From the NCBI GenBank assembly GCA_001839685.1, contig MLAK01000907.1, positions 1 through 49,053 of the forward strand: a stretch of 49,053 nucleotides of DNA. Direction: 5' to 3'. The notes under the pieces are model-generated. The model was not told the DNA's origin and ran no database searches. It saw nothing but the letters and a program-made list of their open reading frames with translations. The position numbers were made by a program, and so were the translations under genes. This DNA comes from Tritrichomonas foetus (taxonomy: Eukaryota > Parabasalia > Tritrichomonadida > Tritrichomonadidae). Shown piece after piece: positions 18,558 to 27,561 of the stretch (positions are counted from its first letter, which is position 1; every line of letters begins with the position of its first letter).

Positions 18558-19358
18558 TTATTTCCTCAGAGATGGCGGAGCTGGATATCGCGCTTTCGCC
18601 TTGCTATGAATAAGCTCAAGCTCTTTCTGTTTCTCCCTCAGCCTCTGTTCAAGTTCAACCTTTCTCTGTGCAAGTTCCTCCTTCTGTTGTTTGAGCTGAG
18701 CCATCTTCTTCTGATATGCTGTCTGTTCCCTCTGCTTCCTTTGTTCAAGCTGCTGTTGCTTTTCTTCAAGTGCAGTAACAGTAGCATTCAATTCATCTTC
18801 GTTTGATTGGTTTACGTTTGCTTGTCCATCGGCTTTATCGATTGCTTTCTGGGTTGACTGGAGTTGCCCCTTCAGTCTTCTGTTTTCTGCTAAGAGTCCG
18901 TGTCTACGCTCCTCGAGTACTTTGATCTCTTTTTGTGCGGCTTGGAGTTGATTTCGTAATTTTAATACATTTTGTTGAGCTTCGACGGCATCGTCACCGC
19001 CTTGGTTCATCTGACGTAAGGCTCTTTCCTGGCGCTTTGCTGTTTCGACGAGAGCGGCGTTTTCTGCTTCGAGCTCGGCAAGTTGGCGCCTTTTAACGGC
19101 TATCTTATCACGAATTGTACGAGCATCATATTTCTTTTGTGTTGAAGCGGCCGCAGTATCGCAGCATTTTTCGATTGCGGAAAGTTTGCCGAGCAGCATT
19201 TCGCCCATTGCTGCAAAATCTTGAGAGGTTGTTAAATCTACAGAAGGGGTATCTGGAACTGGAATATTTGCGTCACGGATAATGTTGTCGAACATTTCGT
19301 TCATCAGACAAAGGTTTGTCCGAAGCTCTGTGTCAAGATCCGAGTGAGTGTCGGACAT
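18558..19358 (-). CDS. Coiled-coil protein of unknown function
   Basis: 266 aa from the ATG at 19358; the four extra upstream codons begin with TTG and are unlikely to be translated. The first 80 residues hold a helical, Asp/Thr-rich head. From about residue 85 to 255 the protein is an almost continuous coiled coil rich in Glu, Gln, Lys and Ala (RRQLAELEAENAAL, LRNQLQAAQKEIKVLEERR), with a short break near 175-195 (ADGQANVNQSNEDELNAT). The tail is basic and Pro-containing (KARYPAPPSLRK). Codons here are noticeably more GC-rich than in its neighbours, suggesting good expression. It is probably a cytoskeletal or scaffold protein; no family is recognised. Confidence 0.75.
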   Translation of the reverse strand: MSDTHSDLDTELRTNLCLMNEMFDNIIRDANIPVPDTPSVDLTTSQDFAAMGEMLLGKLSAIEKCCDTAAASTQKKYDARTIRDKIAVKRRQLAELEAENAALVETAKRQERALRQMNQGGDDAVEAQQNVLKLRNQLQAAQKEIKVLEERRHGLLAENRRLKGQLQSTQKAIDKADGQANVNQSNEDELNATVTALEEKQQQLEQRKQREQTAYQKKMAQLKQQKEELAQRKVELEQRLREKQKELELIHSKAKARYPAPPSLRK

Positions 19359-19965
19359 GAAATAATACAACCGTTATTTTTTCTTCACTGGCTAATTTTA
19401 TTTGACCTATATGATGATTGTGAATTCAATTTTTTTTATGTCATGAAGAGATTGAAGTGTTATATGGCATTATATACTGAATTATTTCATTAAATATTTT
19501 TCTATTACTATTGAAAAGATCATCAGCAAAAAACAGAGTTTTTCAATTATTGTATGAAGAAAATTGGGATTATATTGGATAAATATATATAAAGCAGTGT
19601 TCTAAGCATGAATTATAGAGAAAAGTTCAATGTAATACTGATCTTCAGAAAAAATGAGGCATACCATTCATTCACAAATATTCAATGAAAAAATAAGAAT
19701 ATATCGTTTCATCATTATGAACGTTTTTTAAAGATTCTGCATGTTTTCATGGAGATATATTTGAATGAATTCAAACTAGATACATCTCAAATAAATGGAT
19801 ACTAAAATAAATATGATGATGTTAAAGTGAGGAAGATACAGAGAAAAATAAATGTTATTTCATTTATTTGATGATGATAAAGTTTGTGAATTTGGAGGCA
19901 TTGAATTGATATTTGGTCATTAAAATATAACCACTTGCAACAAAGATAATATTATCTTCATTTTG
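19359..19965. other. Divergent upstream region
   Basis: This roughly 600-bp AT-rich region between the coiled-coil (-) and STT3-like (+) genes holds the STT3 initiator at its right end. I recognise nothing else. Confidence 0.5.
19958..19965 (+). promoter_or_regulatory. Initiator (Inr) candidate of STT3-like gene
   Basis: TCATTTTG directly precedes the ATG at 19966. With A19960 as the first base the leader would be 6 nt, typical of trichomonad mRNAs. Confidence 0.5.
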
Positions 19966-21279
19966 ATGAGATTCTTTGATGCATTGATATTAATATTTTG
20001 CAGTCTTTTAAGTTTTATTCCACGAATTTCACACCAATATAGCAAATATGTATCAATTGAACAATTCGATTCAATTTTTAATTTTCGTTGTCTGAATTAT
20101 ATCGAAAATAATGGATTAAGAAATTTTTTTGATTGGTTTGATAATCAAACATGGTATCCTGAAGGGAAATTTACAGGTGAACAAGCAAATTCAGGTCTTA
20201 TGGTTTTTACCTTTCTAATTAAAAAATTCCTAGAAATGATTCATATAAAAATCGATACTAAAACACTTTGTTTTATGTTGGCGCCATTTTTATCAATGCT
20301 TATTCCAATTTATATGTATTTATTCACAAAATTAATGTTTAGCAATCGAAAAGCTGCTTTATTTAGTGCGACTTTTTCAGCTACTAATTCTGCATTTTAT
20401 TTAAATACTCATGCTGGGAAATATGATAATGAAATTCTATCAATTCCTTTACTTTTGATGTGTATCTATCATTTCTTTAAATCAATACAAACCAACTCAT
20501 TATCACAAATTCTACTATGTTCACTCTTTTATGGATTTTTGTCATTCACTTCTGGCGATTGTATTTATATTTCTTACATATTTCCTTTATATATTGTTTG
20601 TTCAATATATTTTGGATATTTTTCATATAATCATTATTCAGCATTTTCAAAGTTTTTTATTTTGGGATTAATTTTTTCTTTCTCTAATCCGCATTTAAAT
20701 AATTCAAAAGCTTTATTTTTGACTAATTTTTCGTTTGCAATTTGTATTTTTGTTTTTCTACAAGTTTATATGCTCTTTCGATATTTATATCATAATACAG
20801 CTTATAAAACTTTTAATTCTATCTTAATATTCACATTATTTATTAGTCTTTTAATTATCTTTGTCTTATTTTTGATGTCTCAACAATTATCTTCACATTA
20901 CTCATTATCCATTTCTTTGTTTACAGGAAGATATTTATATATAGTATTACCATTTTTAAAAGCTTTTGATTTTAAAGTTATTTTATCAGTTTCTGAACAA
21001 AATCCATCTGTTTGGGCATCATTTTGGTATTGTTTTGGTCCAATTTTACTTTTATTCCCTTTAGGTGTAAAAATTATCCAAAATAAGATGAATAGTCATG
21101 TTCTATTTATGAATTTGTTTTCGATAAGTACCCTTTATTTGTCAGCAATGATGAATCGGAATCTGAAATTATTTGTATTTCCTTTGATTCCAATTTCATC
21201 AATTGCTGTTGATTCATTTTTAAGAAATAGTGAAGCAAAAATGAATAAAAATATGTGTTCTTCGATGATTCATTTTTAA
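19966..21279 (+). CDS. STT3: STT3-like oligosaccharyltransferase, N-terminal part (frameshifted gene)
   Basis: 437 aa from the ATG at 19966. STT3 is the catalytic subunit that moves the lipid-linked glycan to Asn in the ER. This frame carries the membrane half. QFDSIFNFR corresponds to the catalytic-Asp motif EFDPYFNYR, WFDNQTWYPEGKFTG to WFDDxxWYPLGRxxG, and AGKYDNE to the metal-binding loop SVAGSYDNE. About ten hydrophobic segments follow. Departures from typical STT3 include GEQANSGLM where the family has GGTIYPGLM. The frame ends after VDSFLRN... with an out-of-place tail and TAA at 21277. The rest of the gene continues in another frame from 21255. A single mRNA would need a frame change near 21211-21279, so this may be a recent pseudogene, an assembly error, or a truncated paralogue. 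Confidence 0.75.
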   Translation: MRFFDALILIFCSLLSFIPRISHQYSKYVSIEQFDSIFNFRCLNYIENNGLRNFFDWFDNQTWYPEGKFTGEQANSGLMVFTFLIKKFLEMIHIKIDTKTLCFMLAPFLSMLIPIYMYLFTKLMFSNRKAALFSATFSATNSAFYLNTHAGKYDNEILSIPLLLMCIYHFFKSIQTNSLSQILLCSLFYGFLSFTSGDCIYISYIFPLYIVCSIYFGYFSYNHYSAFSKFFILGLIFSFSNPHLNNSKALFLTNFSFAICIFVFLQVYMLFRYLYHNTAYKTFNSILIFTLFISLLIIFVLFLMSQQLSSHYSLSISLFTGRYLYIVLPFLKAFDFKVILSVSEQNPSVWASFWYCFGPILLLFPLGVKIIQNKMNSHVLFMNLFSISTLYLSAMMNRNLKLFVFPLIPISSIAVDSFLRNSEAKMNKNMCSSMIHF

Positions 21280-22247
21280 GAAATATTTTTCAAAAAATAG
21301 ATATTTCATACACCAATCAATATCTAACCTCTAATTCTGATTCAGGTGAACCACAAAATCATGAAAAAGAGGTAGAAAATAAGAAAACTACAAATGAAAA
21401 TAACTCGATTTCTATGATTGATGCTGTCATTTCATTTATATATAAATTCTTTTTAGTTTTGTTGATATTTTCGGTTTGTATTTATCAACAACTTCATGAT
21501 GAATTTCATACAAGCATTCGTTGTCCTTATGAGACTCCAATCATCACTAAAAATGGAGTAAGTATTCCAGATGATTTTAATGATGCTTTTATCTGGATCA
21601 AAGAGAACACTCATAGTTCTTCTAAAATCCTCGCTAAATGGGATAAAGGTTATAGATTATTATACCAAACAAACAGAGCTATTTTTAGTGATGGAAGTAC
21701 ACATAACTTTTCTAGAATGAATCAACTTGATGAAATTTATTTATATCCTGAAGAAAAATCTTGGGAAATTGCGCATGAATTCAATGTAAATTATCTAATG
21801 ATTGTTTTTAGTGGAGCTTCTGGCTATGATAGTGATGATATTCAAAATATTGATCAAATGCTTAATCATTGTCCAAATTTCCTAAATGCTACTAATACCA
21901 CCTATTATGATTATTACCACAATTTCACGTCAGACTTTAATCCAGTCGAAGAACATTGGAAATTGAATAAATATTTTTATTCAGCCAATAGTGAAACCAA
22001 AGAAGCAGTCAAACAGTCAACAGTATTTAAGCTTAGTTACTATCATTTTGAAAACTATACTTTTAATGGAAAGTTACCAAAAAGTTTTGATGTAGCAAGA
22101 AAAATGATTATAAGCGGACTTAATTTTAATATTTCAAGATTTGAAGAAGTTTACACAACTGAAAATTGGATTGTTCGGATATATAAAGTTCTACCTGATA
22201 CATGGAACTTATTTCACGACAATTTGATAAATGTATCTTTTGTTTGA
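21255..22247 (+). CDS. STT3: STT3-like oligosaccharyltransferase, C-terminal part (frameshifted gene)
   Basis: The frame is open from about 21249 to 22247 (330 aa by the GTG at 21255, which is unlikely to be a real start). It holds the last membrane segment (FFLVLLIFSVCIY), the conserved DFNDAFIWIKENT-type block, and the position of the WWDYG motif. That motif reads KWDKG here, followed by YRLLYQTNRAIFSDGSTHN in place of YQIxxxxNRTTxxDNNTWN. The WWDYG motif recognises the sequon +2 residue in active STT3, so its alteration suggests relaxed or altered function. The soluble domain that follows has several N-glycosylation sequons. The frame overlaps the upstream part by 25 bp. The 18-19 bp minisatellite begins about 60 bp after its stop. 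Confidence 0.7.
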   Translation: MFFDDSFLRNIFQKIDISYTNQYLTSNSDSGEPQNHEKEVENKKTTNENNSISMIDAVISFIYKFFLVLLIFSVCIYQQLHDEFHTSIRCPYETPIITKNGVSIPDDFNDAFIWIKENTHSSSKILAKWDKGYRLLYQTNRAIFSDGSTHNFSRMNQLDEIYLYPEEKSWEIAHEFNVNYLMIVFSGASGYDSDDIQNIDQMLNHCPNFLNATNTTYYDYYHNFTSDFNPVEEHWKLNKYFYSANSETKEAVKQSTVFKLSYYHFENYTFNGKLPKSFDVARKMIISGLNFNISRFEEVYTTENWIVRIYKVLPDTWNLFHDNLINVSFV

Positions 22248-22309
22248 AACTCAATATTAATAAATAATGTTATATTTGGATAAAAATATACTTCATCAAC
22301 TAGAATCTT

Positions 22310-22540
22310 TTTTTTACAATAATCCTTCTTTTTAACAGAATCTTTCTTTTTACAATAATCTTTCTTTTTAACAGAATCTTTCTTTTTCCAATAATCTTTC
22401 TTTTCACAATAATCTTTCTTTTTAACAGAATCTTTCTTTTTAACAGAATCTTTCTTTTAACAATAATCTTTCTTTTAACAATAATCTTTCTCTTTAACAG
22501 TAATCTTTCTTTTAACATTAACCTTTTTAACAGTAATCCT
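22310..22540. repeat. Minisatellite, ~18-19 bp unit, about a dozen copies
   Basis: Imperfect copies of aatctttctttttaacag or aataatctttctttttac run just downstream of the STT3-like gene. Pyrimidines dominate one strand. Any open frame across it on the minus strand (Lys/Arg/Ile/Leu repeats) is an artefact of the repeat. Confidence 0.9.
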
Positions 22541-22730
22541 CTTCTCATATAGTTATGATATGATGACTCAGCTACCCACCTGACTAATTCCAAAATGAGA
22601 TGAAATAAATATAATAAAAAATGAATTAAAAATTATCGAAATAGATCATTTTAAAATCGGACAATAAAAAAAAAATCAGAACATAAAAACAAATATACTA
22701 AACAAAAAAGCACAAAAACATTGTATCAAT

Positions 22731-23606
22731 TCATACATTCTTCTCAGCGAGAATTGTGAAATGCGAATGCGCTTCGTTCGTGAAATCTTGAAAAGATCCC
22801 ACAAAGCATATATTTGACTCACCAAAGAGACTTTGATATTCAATATCATCATCGTTGTCATTGGTGACGAAACTCCCAAATGTATCGTCATCCATAGTGC
22901 CGATGAAAGTTTCATCAACATTGCCAGAATAATTGCTATAGCTATTTAAAAAATTACTCAAAATTGGGCTACTAACATTATTTCCACTTGAATTGTTGCC
23001 GTTTAAATTATTTCCATTTAAAATGTTTTCTGTAAAATTTGGAGTGCAATAGCTATTCCCTGAACTATTTGGGTCAGTCTGGTCAGCGGGAGGAATTTTG
23101 GGCTTTTTTCGAATATTATTATTTTGATGAAAATTATTCTGATAATCGTTTTGCGTAAACACAACAAACCTCCTTAATTGAAAAGGGAAGAAAGTCTGAA
23201 GGCCACTGCTCTTGCAAAGTCCGAAATCAGACTTTTCCTTGACTTCTCGAATATTAATTTTTGCGCCTTTGGCAGATGAACTTATAAATATGTCGATAAT
23301 TGTATTACACGCGTTGCATGTTAAAGTGAAACAATTTTTCTGTGCAGCGGATACATTGATATACTGAGGAAATCTGATTTTTATTGAAGATTCTTCAATT
23401 CGATATAAGGAGCCTCGGTTTTTGCGAACTTGCTGAAGGAAGGGTGGGGGAAGAGTTTCGTCCTCGGATATTTTTTCACCTCCTGCGATGCGAATATTAC
23501 GACAATTGCAGGAATTCGTCATATGGCTCGATCCCCTTGATAAAATTTTGTAAATTCTTTCAAACAATTCTTTTTGAAATAAATTCTTTGATTTTAAATT
23601 AGACAT
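22731..23606 (-). CDS. Unknown protein with Cys pairs and Asn-rich tail
   Basis: 291 aa; I do not recognise a family. Residues 1-155 look folded. There is a CNCR pair near residue 33-36 and a CxxC-like pair in LTCNACNTIIDIFIS near 94-97, which together could bind a metal. Basic and aromatic residues follow (FFPFQLRRFVVF). From about 160 on the chain is low complexity: QNNFHQNNN, then NGNN repeats (about 195-210), then an acidic stretch (DNDDDIEYQSL). The start ATG at 23606 is preceded by TTCTTTCAAA. The sequence upstream is gene-poor. A DNA- or RNA-associated role is possible from the Cys pairs, but this is speculation. Confidence 0.6.
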   Translation of the reverse strand: MSNLKSKNLFQKELFERIYKILSRGSSHMTNSCNCRNIRIAGGEKISEDETLPPPFLQQVRKNRGSLYRIEESSIKIRFPQYINVSAAQKNCFTLTCNACNTIIDIFISSSAKGAKINIREVKEKSDFGLCKSSGLQTFFPFQLRRFVVFTQNDYQNNFHQNNNIRKKPKIPPADQTDPNSSGNSYCTPNFTENILNGNNLNGNNSSGNNVSSPILSNFLNSYSNYSGNVDETFIGTMDDDTFGSFVTNDNDDDIEYQSLFGESNICFVGSFQDFTNEAHSHFTILAEKNV

Positions 23607-25248
23607 TTTGAAAGAATTTTATTAGAATTTGAATAGAAAGGATTTTATGTGAATAAGTAATTGCTTACTTTATTTTGACATAATTGAATATGTAATATAG
23701 TGAAACATTATTTGGAACGACTTTTTGACAGATGTATACAAACCAAATAGTCTTAACGTACGAAATCACTAAAATGATCCTTATCATCAGTATTACTTAA
23801 TACCATCAGTCAAAAATCAAAACCCAAATAGCTAAAAGAATGACGAAAATTTCCCTTATCGCAAACTTCGCAAATGGCCGAATTCAAAAATATTTCGAAA
23901 ATGATTCTGAAGAAGCTATTGTTTCAGTTTTCGGGTGAACAGCTTTCAGTCAATTGTTAAATCTATTTTTTATAGTTATGAGCCATATTTATTCATAGTT
24001 TTGAAATTTTGCAACAATTAAACCGAAAAAAGAGCGATTTTGGAGAAAGCCTAAAAAAAAATTGTGAGAAGCTTTTTTTCCAAGAATCACAAAGATTATA
24101 ATACTGCTTCCCATAATTCTATTTACACTTCTTCTATCGATTTTTAATTAAAAATCGCGAAAATTTTGATAGTTTTAACTCAGTGATGTTGAATTAATTC
24201 AATTTCCATTTGACAAATATGAATGTATTGAAATCTTTTCTGTCATAAAATTTTAGTATATGAAGAAAATAGACTGGCAGTCCTCAACAGCACATTCTCA
24301 AGCAGGGATACAGATACAACGATTGAAAGACCAAATCAAGAAAAATGGAATCCAATATGTTTTTTTCCAGACTCGATGCCAAGTGAATTTTCTGATGACT
24401 CGCCATTTAGATGGCAAAACATTCGTAATCTTCTCATTGATGCCTAAATTTTTTTTATTTATATCAAAATTATTAATATTTTTTTTATACTTCATTTTTG
24501 TATTTTGGAAAACATTATAATTTTCGATGGAGGGTCATATGATAATAAAAAGCACGATTTATGATAAGAAATAATCAAGATATTAATGCTATAAAATCCC
24601 TTTTTATCTCAATAATTCTCAGAAATTTCTGTGGGGTTTATTTTTTTCTCACAATTTTTTTTTGGATTTGGTTTTCTCTGTATCTTGATTATTAAATTAT
24701 AATATTTATATATTATTAATAGGATTACAATTAAATAATATTTAGATGACAATAATATCAACAATTATTCATTTAGATCTCTCAATAGTCTTCTACATCT
24801 AGAGCTAGTTAGTTTGTATACATCTTTTTTGACACAACACGAAACTTTTTATCATTCAATAAATCACTTTTTAAATTGAATTTTTCTGGTAAAATGCTTA
24901 GGTCAAAACTTTTTGATATAGATTATCATCACATTAGCCATGCCATTTGATCGGCTTTTTAATAAAAAATCTTTCTATTTTTCTGATAATTTTATTTGAA
25001 AATTGACAGAAATATAATAATTTATTTCTGCATTTGATTATATCATGACATCATTTCTTCACCTTGTTTCGCATTGTTAAGAGCAACAAATACTCGAAAA
25101 AGAAAAAAGCCGCTAGAATGATTCAAGCAGTTTGAATCAAGATAAAAGATGCTATCACTTTTTGAATTTGGTTAACAATTTCGGTGAAATGAAAACTATG
25201 ATTTTATATAAATTGACCATGATTTTGCCTTTATTTATCGGTTAGAAA
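23607..25248. other. Gene-poor region with gene relics
   Basis: About 1.6 kb. A 32-codon open frame (about 23840-23937, MTKISLIANFANGRIQKYF...) is followed in another frame by SGEQLSVNC. A broken frame lies at 24185-24447 (separate entry). The rest (24450-25248) is AT-rich with no recognisable gene. Confidence 0.5.
24185..24447 (+). pseudogene. Broken small gene relic
   Basis: One frame reads DVELIQFPFDKYECIEIF, meets a TAG, then continues MKKIDWQSSTAHSQAGIQIQ and KDQIKKNGIQYVFF. After the T-run near 24360 the coding character moves to another frame (PDSMPSEFSDDSPFRWQNIR) and ends at TAA 24445. The amino-acid mix is protein-like, unlike the surrounding AT-rich noise. One in-frame stop and one frame change suggest a decayed gene. 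No family is recognised. Confidence 0.4.
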
Positions 25249-25569
25249 ATGGGACGACATAAGAAAAGCGAAACACTTCCAAATGATTTAAGTCGCGCAA
25301 TAGCATCTGAGAAAGACATCGCTAAAAATCTTCTTGGTGACTTCAAAACAGAAAACTCCCGAGGATTAAGCCTCGTCAGACTCGTCAGTGATAAAGATAT
25401 AACCCGAGAATCACTTTTGACAATCTGCAAAGCTCTTTCTTTTTTATCTAGAATTAACTTAAAGCGAAATTACACTCGTCGGCGCGATTTATTGATAAAA
25501 TGGTGTGACGAAAATTATGATAAACTGCTCCCATTTGTTCAGCAATTGGAATTTACATTCTCAGAATGA
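25249..25569 (+). CDS. Small basic protein of unknown function
   Basis: 106 aa, starting MGRHKKSETLPNDL. It has no membrane segment. Residues 10-75 look helical (SRAIASEKDIAKNLLGDF, ESLLTICKALSFLSRI), followed by a basic patch (KRNYTRRRDLLIKW) and a short acidic/aromatic end. Codon use and the higher GC content at 25249-25569 against the flanks support a real gene. It stands alone, with over 1.5 kb of gene-poor DNA on each side. The basic patch suggests nucleic-acid binding, but no family is recognised. A TTATCGGTTA sequence about 10 nt upstream of the ATG resembles trichomonad Myb-type recognition sites (TAACGRTA / TATCGT). Confidence 0.55.
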   Translation: MGRHKKSETLPNDLSRAIASEKDIAKNLLGDFKTENSRGLSLVRLVSDKDITRESLLTICKALSFLSRINLKRNYTRRRDLLIKWCDENYDKLLPFVQQLEFTFSE

Positions 25570-26035
25570 AAACATTATTATATTTTGTTTCCATAAAAAA
25601 GCGGTTCATTTTTCATTTACATTTTTTTCAATTATATTTTGATTACAATTTTAATCTTAAGAGAATTCACTAATTAAGATATGTATCTTCATTCAAATAT
25701 ATTTATTTATTTTGCATTTCGATATTCTGTCTGATTGATCTCCATTTTCGGGAGGTTACTTTGTCGATTTGAAAATCTAAAGCTTTAAGGGTGAGCTCCA
25801 AATATTTGAATGAAAAATGATCGTTCGAATCATATTTTTTTCTTCATTTCTCTATGATATTCTTGTTTTTGCAGATTTTCCTCTGAGCAACAATAATAGA
25901 TCATAATTATGAAACTAACAGATCCATAAACTTGAGGGAAAAAAATTCAAACTATTAATTAATTTGATCGAAAAAAAAAGTTGAATCACTTCAATTATTT
26001 ATTAATAAAAACTCAAATCATTTGGTAACTTCATA

Positions 26036-26844
26036 CATCTATTAGATCCTCTGTTTCTGGAGTCAACTCTGATGAAAAATCACTTTCACTGACTAATTGA
26101 GGAATCCTCTGAAATTTCATCATCATATTCACTCATCCAAAACGGGAATATAGTCTTCATCATCAAGATCATAAACATCTTCTCCAGTAAAACCTAATCT
26201 CTGAAAGTATTTGTGAATTGTCAACTTTTTGGCATTTTTTTAGTCGTCTCATTCTTCTCTTTTTGACTTTTTCCAATGGTTTATACTCGATTTCCGATTC
26301 GTCGATTTTCTTTTTAATTTTAGCTCTTTTTTCAATTCTATAATCTTTAAACTTCTTTAGATATTCGGGATCTCTTGGTATGGCCTTGTTACGACCTTTA
26401 TATATTTCAATAGTTTACGTAAGTTTTCAATAGTTTATTAAACTCAAAATCATTAAAATGAATAGAAGTCCAAATCTGTTCGACTTTGATGAAATCTCTT
26501 GAATGCTTAATTTAAATGAACAAATTCTCTAGAAACTAATAGAGCCGGAATCAAATTTTATGAAAATTTTTGAACCGCATATTAATGCACTTCATTCGCG
26601 TGTGATGGAAATATTCACGGAAATAGATAAGTTCATTTCATAATATATCTCTTTGTAATTCTAGTATACCCTTTTTTGGGCTAATAATTTCATTGGGCCC
26701 TTTTATCACATCAATGAAAAAGGACATCAATTTTGTCCAAAAAATAAAAAAATTCAATGTAAAAAAAATATGATGAAGTGAATTTGTGGGAATTATGATC
26801 GTTTTCATGGGAAATTTGCTGAATATCTCGGTGAAAATAAACAT
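26036..26844 (-). pseudogene. Decayed gene of unknown family
   Basis: Reading the minus strand from an ATG at 26844 gives protein-like sequence broken by in-frame stops and frame changes. After the first stop at 26638 the same frame continues NELIYFREYFHHTRMKC, passes three more stops, and continues KHSRDFIKVEQIWTSIHF. A 20-bp local duplication (copies at 26406 and 26426, plus strand) then shifts the frame into KGRNKAIPRDPEYLKKFKDY and a very basic stretch (KVKKRRMRRLKK). A further shift gives YFQRLGFTGEDVYDLDDEDY and an acidic tail ending near 26036. The original may have been about 260 aa or longer. I do not recognise the family; a decayed transposase is one option given the flanking inverted repeats. 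Confidence 0.55.
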
Positions 26845-27297
26845 TTTAATATTTTTTTCAGTTTCTTTCTTTTAATATGTACATTCTGATTATTGTAAGA
26901 CAATAAAAAACTCGATGATTTTTCTGCAAAACTCGATTTTAAAAGTTATAGAATGCTTTTGTTTTTAAATATTAGAGTATGCAACTTTGTGAAAACAAAG
27001 AATACCAGCATGGCTAAAAAGTAATAGAGCCATTTCACTTTATTCATCTAATTTCAAAATTGATATCTGGTAATTTAGATACAAATTGGAATTTTCTTTT
27101 ACCAAAGTAATTTATGAATTGTAATATTAAAGAAATTATTATTAAAGAAAGGAAAAAAAGAGTGAAGAAAGAAATACATCAAACTTTTTATGATATATCG
27201 AGAGACCGTTTAAACCTCACCCTTAAAAAAATGATGAAACGTTCCAATAAATATTCAAAATGAAGAGATATTATATTGATAGATATCAAGATTTATT

Positions 27298-27423
27298 ATT
27301 CATCATAAATCAAACATTCATCATAGATCAAGCACTCATCATAAATCAAACATTCATCATAGATCAAGCACTCATCATAAATCAAGCATTCATCATAAAT
27401 CAAACACTCATCATAAATCAAAA
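27298..27423. repeat. Minisatellite, 18-bp unit x7
   Basis: Seven head-to-tail copies of attcatcataaatcaaac, with variants attcatcatagatcaagc and actcatcataaatcaaac alternating for the first four units. The array lies about 140 bp past the 3' end of the minus-strand PDI-like gene. Confidence 0.95.
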
Positions 27424-27561
27424 TGAAAAAGTAGAATAAAAAGATAGGAAACATTTATTCAAGTTAATATAGTTTTATTCAAATAAAAATTATATTTAAT
27501 GCAGAAATTCCGCTAATATTATAAAATTAATACATAATATATATATACAGTTCGATTCAAC

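Larger units (their letters stand above)
25570..27561. other. Gene-poor region with a decayed gene and a minisatellite
   Basis: About 2 kb. It contains the decayed gene at 26036-26844, a 12-bp inverted repeat pair (25784-25795 and 27216-27227) that brackets it, and the 18-bp minisatellite at 27298-27423. No intact gene was found. Confidence 0.6.

Noticed and set aside
21225..21280. Intron as the cause of the STT3 frame change
   Set aside because: No ACTAAC-type branch/acceptor motif is present in the 56-bp segment. The direct repeat offers a simpler explanation.
22300..22593. 97-codon Lys/Arg/Ile/Leu-repeat protein on the minus strand
   Set aside because: It is a translation of the minisatellite; the periodic amino acids follow the DNA repeat and there is no other coding signal.
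25815..25850. Possible tRNA B box (gttcgaatc)
   Set aside because: The flanking bases do not form a T-stem and no A box or cloverleaf can be drawn around it.
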